The notes below the pieces were generated by a model. The model saw only the letters and a list, made by a program, of their open reading frames with translations. It did not search any database and was not told the DNA's origin. Positions 7,142 to 14,727 of a stretch of DNA of 33,157 bases are shown here, in pieces (positions within the stretch are counted from its first letter, which is position 1; each line of letters starts with the position of its first letter). This DNA comes from Anaerolineae bacterium. Lineage in GTDB: Bacteria > Chloroflexota > Anaerolineae > 4572-78 > J111. The position numbers and the translations under genes were made by a program. The stretch is from contig JAFGDY010000246.1 of assembly GCA_016931895.1 (NCBI GenBank), forward strand, positions 1 through 33,157, given 5' to 3'.

Positions 7142-8860
7142 TTGAACCAAATAGCCCCCGTACTCGACATTATATCCTCTCTTTCCGCCCCGGCGGCTCT
7201 GGATGAATTGCTGGCCGAATTTATAGCCAAAACCGTTCAACTGGCGGGCGCCGACGGCGGCACGGTTTTTAAGGGCCAGGCTAAAAGCGACACTATCATT
7301 GTTTTGGCCAATTATGTATCTCCCGCCGTGTCAACGCCTTTTGGCGACGTCAGTCATCAGGGGGCGGCTTACCCCCTGGCCCATTATCCGGCTATGGCTC
7401 AGGCGTTGCGCGCGCAAACCCCTCTCCTGGTTCGGGTGGACGACCCTGCCGTAGCTGAGGCGGACAAAGAGTTGCTCAGTGCCTTTCACTGGACCGGCGC
7501 GCTCTTGATCCCCATGGCGCGCCAGCAACAGGCCGTTGGCTTATTGAGTTTATACGTGGTCAACTGGCGCGACGGCCAATTTACCGCTGAGGTAGTGCAA
7601 CTTTGCCAAACTTTGGCCAACCAGGCCGCGCTTATCCTTGAAAATGATCGGCTTTATCACGAAGTAGAAGATGGGCAATTGATTGCCGAAGCTATGCAGG
7701 TGATTGGCCGGGCGCTGGCCTCGGAATTGGATTACGAGCGTATTGTGCGCAACGTGGCCGACTTTGCCTACCGCTTGGTAAACGCGCAGTTTGTTTATGT
7801 GGCTGTACCGGAAAATGAAGGCTTTCGCCTGGTGGCCCGGGCCGGATGGGATAGGCCGGATACAGGGGCCGGTTGCAAATCCAACGCCACGTTAAATTTT
7901 TTAGATCATCATCCTTTGGCCCAGGCTGTCCGGGAAAAGCGCCCCATTATCATTGCCGATACCCTGGACAGGGCTATTTTGGCCCCGGGGCCGGAGAAAG
8001 ACGGGTCAGATTGGCGGGCTATGGTGGCGGCGCCGCTGCTTTCTCATAATCGGGTGGTTGGCGTATTAGCCGCTTATGCTGTTCAGCCCAATTGTTTCAA
8101 GGCCAATGATGTGGCTACTTTGATGTCGTTGGCCAGTCAGGCCGCGGTGGCTATTCAAAACGCTCAATTTTTTGCTCAACTTGGGGCGCAGCGCCAGGAA
8201 CTGCGCCAGGTTTCTCTGCGCCTGGTCAATGCCCAGGAAGAAGAACGCCGCCGCATCTCCCGAGAACTGCACGACGAATTGGGCCAGGCGCTCACCGCCC
8301 TCAAGATCAATTTAGATGTAGCCCGCCGTTCGTTGCCGCCGGAGGCCGCTCCTAAACTCAAGCAGAGTGTCCACGAGGCCGGTTCGTTGGCCGTGCAAAC
8401 CCTGGAAATAGCCCGGAATCTGTCGCTGGAATTGCACCCGGCCATCCTGGACGACCTGGGCCTGGTTTCAGCTTTGCGTTGGGAGGTTGATCGTTACGAG
8501 CAGCGCACCGGCCAGGCCGTCCACTTAAAAACTGATCTGGCTGATGCGGCGCTCCAGCCAGAATTAGAAATCACCATTTATCGCCTGATCATCGAAGCCC
8601 TGACCAACGTGGCCCGGCACGCCCAGGCCGATTCCGTTTTGGTGCAGGTGGGGGTAAAAAATGGTCAAGTCATTATCCGGGTTGAGGATGATGGGGTAGG
8701 TTTTGATATGGCCGGCTGGTTGAGTTCACCTGCCGCCCGGCAGAGCCTGGGGTTGGTGAGCATGCGCGAGCGAGCCGGATTGTTGGGCGGACAATTAGAC
8801 GTTATCTCTCAACCTGGCCTGGGCACAAGGATTTTGGCCAAACTGCCCCTCAGCCGATGA
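7142..8860 (+). CDS. GAF-domain sensor histidine kinase (NarL type)
   Basis: Cytosolic sensor kinase of 572 residues; it phosphorylates itself and then presumably the regulator encoded 20 bp downstream. Two GAF sensory domains occupy about residues 18-165 and 185-345. A HisKA_3-type dimerisation helix follows, with the phospho-acceptor H377 in RRISRELHDELGQ. The ATPase domain has N489 in the N box (LTNVARHA) and a VEDDGVGFD box near 515. No transmembrane segment is visible, so the signal is intracellular or a diffusible ligand. The start is TTG at 7142, four bases after GGGAG; no ATG is better placed. The architecture is that of DegS/NarX/LiaS-family kinases. Its place between two Tad transcription units suggests control of piliation, which is inference. 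Confidence 0.9.
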   Translation: MNQIAPVLDIISSLSAPAALDELLAEFIAKTVQLAGADGGTVFKGQAKSDTIIVLANYVSPAVSTPFGDVSHQGAAYPLAHYPAMAQALRAQTPLLVRVDDPAVAEADKELLSAFHWTGALLIPMARQQQAVGLLSLYVVNWRDGQFTAEVVQLCQTLANQAALILENDRLYHEVEDGQLIAEAMQVIGRALASELDYERIVRNVADFAYRLVNAQFVYVAVPENEGFRLVARAGWDRPDTGAGCKSNATLNFLDHHPLAQAVREKRPIIIADTLDRAILAPGPEKDGSDWRAMVAAPLLSHNRVVGVLAAYAVQPNCFKANDVATLMSLASQAAVAIQNAQFFAQLGAQRQELRQVSLRLVNAQEEERRRISRELHDELGQALTALKINLDVARRSLPPEAAPKLKQSVHEAGSLAVQTLEIARNLSLELHPAILDDLGLVSALRWEVDRYEQRTGQAVHLKTDLADAALQPELEITIYRLIIEALTNVARHAQADSVLVQVGVKNGQVIIRVEDDGVGFDMAGWLSSPAARQSLGLVSMRERAGLLGGQLDVISQPGLGTRILAKLPLSR

Positions 8861-8880
8861 GTCATAAAGGAGAAAAATGA

Positions 8881-9540
8881 ATGTTCCAAGCAAGAGTGCT
8901 GTTGGTAGAAGACCATATTGTGGTGCGCCAGGGAATCAAGGCGCTCCTGTCCGACGAACCGGATATTGAAATTGTGGGCGAAGCCGACAATGGTCGGGAG
9001 GCTTTGCCCCTGGTAGAAACGCTGCAACCCAACCTTGTGTTAATGGACATCTCGATGCCTGGCCTGAACGGCATTGAAGCCACGCGCCAGATTCTACAGC
9101 GTTACCCCCAGGTTAAAGTGATTATTCTTTCTATGCATGCCAGCGAAGAGTATGTTTTTCAGGTATTGCGCGCCGGGGCTTTGGGTTATGTGTTAAAACA
9201 GTCCGATTCTTCGGAGGTGCTGATGGCTATCCGGGCGGTACTTGCCGGTGGGTCATTTTTAAGCCCCCCTATCTCGCGGGCGGTCATTGACAACTACGTG
9301 TCTCGGGCCGAAACGCGAGGGCGGGACAGCAGCCAGGATTTGCTCACTTCACGGGAGCGGGAAGTGTTGCAACTGCTGGCCGAGGGATTGGCCAATCGGG
9401 AGATTGCCCAACAACTGAATATCAGCGTTAAAACCGTAGAAACCCATCGCAGTAATATGATGAGCAAATTAAACTTAACCGGTAAAACCGAGTTGGTAAA
9501 ATATGCGTTGCGTAAAGGTTGGGCCGCTTTAGAAGAATAG
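8881..9540 (+). CDS. NarL/LuxR-type response regulator
   Basis: DNA-binding response regulator of 219 residues. The receiver domain (residues 1-120) has an acidic pocket at E10-D11 (LLVEDHIVV), phospho-acceptor D56 in LVLMDISMPG, and a lysine near 108 in YVLKQSD. A LuxR-type helix-turn-helix covers about residues 150-212 (LTSREREVLQLLAEGLANRE, then KTVETHRSNMMSKL). The ATG at 8881 is eight bases from AGGAG; an overlapping ATG at 8877 is out of frame. The upstream kinase gene is the natural partner (same strand, 20-bp gap). A strong terminator ends the pair. Its target promoters are unknown; the Tad units on both sides are plausible candidates. Confidence 0.93.
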   Translation: MFQARVLLVEDHIVVRQGIKALLSDEPDIEIVGEADNGREALPLVETLQPNLVLMDISMPGLNGIEATRQILQRYPQVKVIILSMHASEEYVFQVLRAGALGYVLKQSDSSEVLMAIRAVLAGGSFLSPPISRAVIDNYVSRAETRGRDSSQDLLTSREREVLQLLAEGLANREIAQQLNISVKTVETHRSNMMSKLNLTGKTELVKYALRKGWAALEE

Positions 9541-9574
9541 CTATTGTTTGGCCTCCAAATTTTTTTTGGCCCTT

Positions 9575-9609
9575 AACCCCTATCTTGGTAAAAGATAGGG
9601 GTTTTTCTT
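9575..9609 (+). terminator. strong rho-independent terminator
   Basis: AACCCCTATCTT and AAGATAGGGGTT form a perfect 12-bp stem around GGTAA, followed by TTTCTTT. It is 35 bp past the response-regulator stop codon. Confidence 0.93.
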
Positions 9610-9679
9610 TGGCCAGATCAGGGTTTTCCCGATACTCAGGCCTGGATTTTTGTAATAAACTAAAAAGTAGGAGCAGGCT

Positions 9680-10096
9680 ATGTCCCGGCATCAACGTGTT
9701 TTAGTGGCAGATAGCAGTAAATATTTTAACAATTCAATCTGGCGCATGCTCATTCCCGAAACCGAATTTGAGATAGTGGGCCTGTCTGGCAACAGCAACG
9801 AAACCGTAGAAATGGCTTACACCCTCTCCCCCGACATCATTTTGGTTGACCTATCTCATTCTGAAATCTGTGGGTTACAAACGGTTTTGGCTTTGCACGC
9901 CATCTATCCCCAGGTGCCCATTATCACCTTCAAGCCCATCTCTTCTCCCGAATACACCCAGGCCGCCTTTGCCGCCGGGGCAGCCGCCTGTTTGACCAAA
10001 TCCGAGATGGCTGATGGACTATTGCAGACTTTGCGCGCACTAAGGCCTGCCCAGATTCCGGCTCCTGAAAGTATATTGGCTCAGGGTCAGGTTTAG
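9680..10096 (+). CDS. stand-alone receiver-domain protein
   Basis: A 138-residue single receiver domain with no output domain. Expected features are D57 as phospho-acceptor (IILVDLSHS), T83 in the switch position (IITFKP) and K107 (CLTKSE). The acidic pair at the first loop is reduced to one acidic residue (VLVADSSKY, D11), so Mg2+ binding and phosphorylation may be weak or atypical. It lies 27 bp upstream of the TadE-fusion gene with no terminator between, so the two are probably co-transcribed. AGGAG precedes the ATG at six bases. It could act as a protein-protein regulator of the Tad machine or as a phosphate sink for the neighbouring kinase; neither is shown by sequence. Confidence 0.82.
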   Translation: MSRHQRVLVADSSKYFNNSIWRMLIPETEFEIVGLSGNSNETVEMAYTLSPDIILVDLSHSEICGLQTVLALHAIYPQVPIITFKPISSPEYTQAAFAAGAAACLTKSEMADGLLQTLRALRPAQIPAPESILAQGQV

Positions 10097-10123
10097 CCGG
10101 AGTAGAATTAAGGAGAATAACTT

Positions 10124-12955
10124 ATGTTCACCAAACTCAAACACAAGCTGGAACACCGGAAACAGTTGGCGTTTAGCCGGGAAAAAGGTCAAAGCCTGGT
10201 AGAAATGGCCATTATTACGCCCTTATTGCTTTTATTATTTATTGGCGTTTTTGAGGTCGGTTGGGCGCTGCGCGGTTACCTGGTGCTAACAAGTATGAAC
10301 CGGGAAAGCACCCGCTTTGCCATAAAAAATGGGGTATTAAATTATTCCGTCAAAGACCCTACGACGGTAGGCTACGACATTGTCTTATCACATACCCTGA
10401 ATAGTATGGCGGAACAATTGCCGCTGGACTTTGATGCCGGCACCTCCAATGCTACGGTCATTATGTCGCATTTTGTAATTGATACCGGATATCCTTGTGT
10501 CAAGTACCAGGGCGGCGACCCGGTAGTGCCCTACGAATTCAACCCCACCTGCAATTGTAATGAAAGTAACCCCGATCACCCCCAATGGTTTACCAAAGAT
10601 GATCTGATTCTGCATCCAGACACGCCGGGTTACGCATATTACGCTCAAACCTACGGCGTCCATCAAGACACCCGGCTGGGCGGGGGCGATTACGCAACCG
10701 TGGCCAAACAATTGGCGCTTGAAAATAATCAGATGAACTGCAATGTTTTAAAAACCGGCACGGCAGGTGAATTATCAAGCAACAACATGATTATCACCGA
10801 GGCGTTTTATGAGCAGCCGCAATTGTTAAGCGTGCCTTTTATCTCCAACGCCCTCACCGATCCCATTCCGTTTTACACCCATACTGCCATGCGCATTGTC
10901 GCCTCCCGGGATGCCGACACTACCAACACGGTTGGCCCTACCTGTGAACTGTTGCCCATTACTTTTCCGGAAGACGCGCTGGCCGGCGATCCAGACGACC
11001 CGCCTGAACAGAAAATTGATGCGTATGAAGGCAGCGCGTCGGGCAACTTTGGCTGGATATATTGGAACTCGAATATCAACGAAACCAAGGGCATCAATTA
11101 CATTGAAGAGTCGTTGGCCAATCCCCGCCTGTCAATGACCGATTTTACGGCGGATGAAGACGACCCCGATCATCCTAATGACCACACTATCAACATCGGC
11201 GATTGGGTGGCCGGCCGAACAGGGGTTGGCAATAATAATGACATCGAAGATCTGTTAGAGTCATACCGGGGCAAGACTGTACTGATACCTGTTTATAAGC
11301 AAGTTGGCCCTAAAGGTGGGGCCAAAGCCTCCTACGAGATTTCTCACTTTGCCCGGGTGGTTATTGACGAGATTTGTTTGCCGCGCAACAACTGTATTGA
11401 CCCCAATACCGGCAAAAAGATTTCAGGCTCCAATAAGTTGATCAGGGCTACCTTTTTGTACTATGATGACGAAGCCTGTTCTGATGGCAGTGAGGTTGGC
11501 GGCGGCGGTGGCGGCAACAATCCTCCCGTAGCGGTAGATGATGCCATAGCTACCCCCAAAAATACGCCGGTAATCATCAATGTGCTAAATAATGACAGCG
11601 ATCCCGATGGGAATCCCCTGACGATAGACTCGCTAACCCAACCGGCTAAAGGCACGGCGGTAAATAATGGCGATGGCACCATCACTTACACTCCCAAAAA
11701 TAACAATGTCGGTTCATACCAGTTTACCTACACCATCAGCGATGGTCATGGGGGCACAGCCGCAGCTACCGTAACGGTTACCGTGGGCGGGACAAATGCG
11801 CCGCCGGTAGCCGTAGATGATAGCGCCAGCACCGAGGAGGATACGTCGGTGACCATTGATGTATTGGGCAACGATAGCGACCCTGACGGAGACACCCTGA
11901 TAGTGGACTCTGTTGGCGCGCCAGGCCACGGCAGTGTGGTCAATAATGGCAATGGGACCATTACCTACACCCCAAATGCAGGTTTCACCGGCACTGATAG
12001 CTTTACTTATAGTATCAACGATGACAACGATGGCGTTGCCACGGCTACGGTCACAGTTACCGTTAATCCGGCCAATAGGCCGCCGGTAGCGGTGAATGAT
12101 AACGCCACCACCGACCAGACTGTTGCCGTGGTGATCAATGTGCTGAACAACGATAGTGACCCCGACGGCGATGCCCTGGCGGTAGATTCTGTTACTTTGC
12201 CGGGTAATGGCAGTGTGGTGGATCATGGCAATGGAACCGTTACCTATACCCCCAACGGCAACTTTAACGGCACGGACACCTTTAACTATACTATCAGCGA
12301 TGGGCGCGGCGGCACAGCCACCGCCCAGGTATCGGTGACGGTTATTCCCAACAATCCCCCGGTGGCGGGAGACGATAGCGCAACCACAAACAAGCGCTTG
12401 GCTGTAACCATTGATATAGGCAGCAATGATAGCGATATAGATGGGGATGCGCCGCTTATTTTTAGCGATTTTAGCACTCCTACCGCAAACGGTGGAACGG
12501 TGATGTATAATGGAAATGGTTCGGTAACCTACACCCCCGCTTTTAACTTTACCGGCGCTGATACCTTCACCTACCTGGTCAGCGATGGCAAAGGCGGTTC
12601 TGATGTGGGCACGGTAACGGTGGATGTCCAACAGCCTGCCATTGTTTATGTCCAATCTATTGATGTTCGGGTTGTCAGCTACTCTCGCAACAGATATCGA
12701 GGCATTGCCGATATAACCGTGGTAGATGGAAATGGCGCGCCAATTCGGAACGCTACCGTTGAAGGGACTTGGTCTGGCCCGCAGCCCGGCAGTGGTTTGG
12801 ATACAACCAACTACAGCGGGGTGGCTACAGTTCAGACGGCCAGAACCAGAAATGCCACGGGCACTTACACCTTCTGTGTAGATAATATCAACATGAGCGG
12901 CTATACCTATGAAGCCGGCGAAAATATTGAAACTTGCGATAGCGGTAGTTCTTAA
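10124..12955 (+). CDS. TadE-like protein fused to Ig-like repeats
   Basis: A 943-residue probable pilus-linked adhesin. Residues 1-50 hold a TadE-type pseudopilin signature (G22-QSLVE-M, E27 at +5, then a hydrophobic helix). Residues 1-445 are a close paralogue of the protein at 2740-4056. A poly-Gly linker near 456-461 leads to four tandem Ig/cadherin-like repeats of about 93 residues starting near 465, 558, 650 and 742. Each opens with PPVAxxD and contains NDSDPDGD-like calcium-binding stretches and GTxTYTP. A different C-terminal domain from about 840 has TWSGPQPGSG and TGTYTFCVDN, resembling Ig-like domains found at the ends of secreted peptidases. AAGGAG lies eight bases before the ATG. 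The fusion would project a long rod from a Tad minor pseudopilin base. Confidence 0.87.
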   Translation: MFTKLKHKLEHRKQLAFSREKGQSLVEMAIITPLLLLLFIGVFEVGWALRGYLVLTSMNRESTRFAIKNGVLNYSVKDPTTVGYDIVLSHTLNSMAEQLPLDFDAGTSNATVIMSHFVIDTGYPCVKYQGGDPVVPYEFNPTCNCNESNPDHPQWFTKDDLILHPDTPGYAYYAQTYGVHQDTRLGGGDYATVAKQLALENNQMNCNVLKTGTAGELSSNNMIITEAFYEQPQLLSVPFISNALTDPIPFYTHTAMRIVASRDADTTNTVGPTCELLPITFPEDALAGDPDDPPEQKIDAYEGSASGNFGWIYWNSNINETKGINYIEESLANPRLSMTDFTADEDDPDHPNDHTINIGDWVAGRTGVGNNNDIEDLLESYRGKTVLIPVYKQVGPKGGAKASYEISHFARVVIDEICLPRNNCIDPNTGKKISGSNKLIRATFLYYDDEACSDGSEVGGGGGGNNPPVAVDDAIATPKNTPVIINVLNNDSDPDGNPLTIDSLTQPAKGTAVNNGDGTITYTPKNNNVGSYQFTYTISDGHGGTAAATVTVTVGGTNAPPVAVDDSASTEEDTSVTIDVLGNDSDPDGDTLIVDSVGAPGHGSVVNNGNGTITYTPNAGFTGTDSFTYSINDDNDGVATATVTVTVNPANRPPVAVNDNATTDQTVAVVINVLNNDSDPDGDALAVDSVTLPGNGSVVDHGNGTVTYTPNGNFNGTDTFNYTISDGRGGTATAQVSVTVIPNNPPVAGDDSATTNKRLAVTIDIGSNDSDIDGDAPLIFSDFSTPTANGGTVMYNGNGSVTYTPAFNFTGADTFTYLVSDGKGGSDVGTVTVDVQQPAIVYVQSIDVRVVSYSRNRYRGIADITVVDGNGAPIRNATVEGTWSGPQPGSGLDTTNYSGVATVQTARTRNATGTYTFCVDNINMSGYTYEAGENIETCDSGSS
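11516..12640 (+). repeat. four tandem ~278-bp coding repeats
   Basis: In-frame DNA repeats encoding the Ig/cadherin-like modules, starting near 11516, 11797, 12073 and 12350. The units share blocks such as CCGCCGGTAGC, AACGATAGTGACCCCGACGG and ATTACCTACACC. The first three keep the DPDG motif; the fourth has DIDGDAP and is the most diverged. Homologous recombination between units could change repeat number without breaking the frame. Confidence 0.8.
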
Positions 12956-12983
12956 TTCTCCCCTCAATCAATAATCTACAATG

Positions 12984-13019
12984 ATGGGGTCATAACCGGC
13001 CAAAGGATTATGGCCCCAT
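12984..13019 (+). terminator. terminator-like hairpin after TadE-fusion gene
   Basis: ATGGGGTCATAA pairs with TTATGGCCCCAT (12 bp with one G-U) around a 12-nt loop, then TTTGG. It lies 29 bp after the stop codon at 12955. The stem is strong but the U-tract is short. Confidence 0.65.
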
Positions 13020-13081
13020 TTGGAATTAATGACACTTACCTTATATTATTAAACTTTATGTAAAACTAATTTCGCAAATGC

Positions 13082-13109
13082 TTGACTTTTTCCCATAAAA
13101 TGGTATCAT
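13082..13109 (+). promoter_or_regulatory. promoter for cpaB unit
   Basis: TTGACT at 13082-13087, a 16-bp spacer, and TATCAT at 13104-13109 preceded by TGG, making an extended -10. It lies about 50 bp before the cpaB start and downstream of the terminator at 12984-13019. Confidence 0.7.
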
Positions 13110-13123
13110 ACTTATGCTAGCGT

Positions 13124-13149
13124 CCTTTTCGTCTATTTTGTCGAAAAGG
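13124..13149 (+). promoter_or_regulatory. leader hairpin covering cpaB ribosome-binding site
   Basis: CCTTTTCG (13124-13131) and CGAAAAGG (13142-13149) form a perfect 8-bp stem with a 10-nt loop. The 3' arm contains the AAAAGG part of the AAAAGGAG ribosome-binding site for the ATG at 13161. Folding would hide the site, so translation might depend on opening this stem. Confidence 0.55.
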
Positions 13150-13160
13150 AGATTTTTAAT

Positions 13161-14261
13161 ATGCAACGTGGCCGACTCTTAATTATACTTGGCATTGTTT
13201 TGGGCCTGCTGACGCTGGGCGCGGTCTTCTTCTTGATTGTTGGCGGAGGTATCCTGAGCAGTGTGCTTGGCGGAGTGGCAGCGGAAACACCGACCCCGGT
13301 GGTGGAGACAGGGCCGGAAGAGGTGCCCACCACAGACGTTATTGTTGCTTTGCAGCCTATTCCTCGCGGGGCGCAGTTTGTGGAAGGCTCCATTGGCCGC
13401 CGCCCCTGGCCCTCAACCAGTGTTCCCCCCGGCGTTATCCAAGACGAGATTGAAACTATTGGCATGGTGGCCAAAGTAGAAATTTTCCAGGGCCAGATTA
13501 TCTTGCGAGATATGTTGGCCCCTGTGGCCGGAGCCGGGGAAGCCTCCTTTAAAATTCCGGCGGGAAAAGTGGCGGTGGCTCATCCCATTGATCGCCTATC
13601 CAGTGTGGCCTATGCCATTCAGGCTGACGATTATGTTGATATTCTGATAACGGCTTTTTTTGTTGACGTTGATGAAGAATATCAAACTATGTTGCCCAAC
13701 AAACTCAGTTTTATTTTCCCGGAGATAGACCTGGAAACCGGCGAACCTACCGGCTTTTTTGCCTTGAGCGAACCGATTGATGAGGGTCGTTTTGAAATAG
13801 CGTCGGGTGATCTGCCGGCTCTGGTTTACCCCCGGCATCAGCAATTGCCCCGGCGCGCAGCCCAATTGACCGTGCAAGCAGCCAAAGTGATTAAAGTAGG
13901 CCCCTGGATTGAACCGCCTCCTCCCCCGCCACCTGAAACGGCTGAAGGCGAAGAAGTGCCCACCCCTACTCCTGCCGTACCGGATATTGTTACCCTGGCC
14001 GTAACCCCTCAGGATGCGCTGGTGCTGTTGTGGATTCGCCAAAGCGGCATTCATACCGAAATGGCTCTCCGGTCTGCCGACGACCAAAACGCCGAACATT
14101 TAACCGAAGCGGTGACGTTGCAGTATATGCTCACCCGATTCAATATTGCCGTACCACCCAAGATCGAGTTCATTATGGCCTCAATAGAGGACCTGGATGC
14201 TAACCAACAATTGATAGTTCTTGAACAGCAGCTGCAAGAGCAACAAACGCCCCAACAGTAA
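13161..14261 (+). CDS. cpaB: CpaB/RcpC-like Tad pilus assembly protein
   Basis: A 366-residue Flp pilus assembly protein of the CpaB/RcpC family. Residues 5-35 form one N-terminal membrane anchor. A SAF-like domain follows at about 58-125 (VIVALQPIPRGAQF, then a GQII-RDML segment). The RcpC-type central region (IPAGKVAVAHPIDRLSSVAY, DYVDIL) spans about 130-300. A proline-rich linker (WIEPPPPPPPE) sits near 250-275, before a Q-rich C terminus. In diderm Tad systems CpaB works with the outer-membrane secretin, but no secretin gene is seen here. This suggests a role at the wall or membrane in a monoderm-like envelope. It starts a new transcription unit behind its own promoter and is separated from cpaE by a 466-bp gap. 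Confidence 0.88.
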   Translation: MQRGRLLIILGIVLGLLTLGAVFFLIVGGGILSSVLGGVAAETPTPVVETGPEEVPTTDVIVALQPIPRGAQFVEGSIGRRPWPSTSVPPGVIQDEIETIGMVAKVEIFQGQIILRDMLAPVAGAGEASFKIPAGKVAVAHPIDRLSSVAYAIQADDYVDILITAFFVDVDEEYQTMLPNKLSFIFPEIDLETGEPTGFFALSEPIDEGRFEIASGDLPALVYPRHQQLPRRAAQLTVQAAKVIKVGPWIEPPPPPPPETAEGEEVPTPTPAVPDIVTLAVTPQDALVLLWIRQSGIHTEMALRSADDQNAEHLTEAVTLQYMLTRFNIAVPPKIEFIMASIEDLDANQQLIVLEQQLQEQQTPQQ

Positions 14262-14469
14262 GGTTTAAAATTGAAATCAAGGTCTGGGTTTTGATTCTTT
14301 AAAAAATTCTTGATGAGGCATAGCGGATCAGGAGTGGAATTAACGAGCCTACTTAATTATTTGTTTCATCATAATTGGGATGATCCAAAATGATCGGCGT
14401 GGTGGTAAGATACACCATGATGTTGATATTCGGTTATTTAGAGTTTGTGGTAGGAAGCAGATATTGGCA

Positions 14470-14493
14470 ACCAGAGCGATACATCGCTCTGGT
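14470..14493 (+). terminator. perfect hairpin, possible end of cpaB transcript
   Basis: ACCAGAGCGA and TCGCTCTGGT pair perfectly around TACA, followed by GACTCTTTTAAAGAGGG, which can form a second small hairpin. It is 208 bp after the cpaB stop. The U-tract is short, so a regulatory leader element is an alternative. Confidence 0.45.
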
Positions 14494-14535
14494 GACTCTT
14501 TTAAAGAGGGTTTGTGCGGATTCTGGGGGAACCGC

Positions 14536-14564
14536 TTGCTCTACGTATCACTTCTCGGTATAAT
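14536..14564 (+). promoter_or_regulatory. sigma-70-like promoter for cpaE-tadC unit
   Basis: TTGCTC at 14536-14541, a 17-bp spacer, and a perfect TATAAT at 14559-14564. A start near 14571 would leave a leader of about 157 nt before cpaE. Confidence 0.65.
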
Positions 14565-14727
14565 TTTACTATAGTTGTTTGGATAATGCTTTTAGGTAGA
14601 AACCAGGTACAAAATTGCATAAATACGTTCCGTTAAAAACCTCTGTGGTGTGGAAACCTCAACCTCTCCAACAAGCTGCCAGGATCAATAATAACAAACA
14701 ATCACTATACATTTAGGAAGATATTTC

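Larger units (their letters stand above)
14262..14727. other. 466-bp gap between cpaB and cpaE
   Basis: I see no convincing gene here. A 64-codon frame at 14380-14574 has no ribosome-binding site and no family resemblance. The stretch holds a perfect hairpin (14470-14493), a sigma-70-like promoter (14536-14564) and then an AT-rich leader of about 155 bases leading to AGGAAG before cpaE. I compared it by eye with c-di-GMP and other common riboswitch cores and found no match. Confidence 0.6.

Noticed and set aside
11516-12640. CRISPR array
   Set aside because: Units are about 278 bp, in frame and encode Ig-like modules; there are no short repeats with unique spacers. The 7-bp repeat at 27709-27754 has no spacers either.
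11714-12967. 417-codon open frame on the - strand
   Set aside because: It is a shadow of the four Ig-like repeats and is itself repetitive for that reason; no ribosome-binding site or family match.
14380-14574. 64-codon frame in the cpaB-cpaE gap, considered as a possible Flp pilin
   Set aside because: No GQ-x-LVEY pilin signature, no leader peptide and no ribosome-binding site; its last codons overlap a promoter.
14262-14727. c-di-GMP riboswitch before cpaE
   Set aside because: The conserved core and tetraloop-receptor features of the known classes could not be found by eye.
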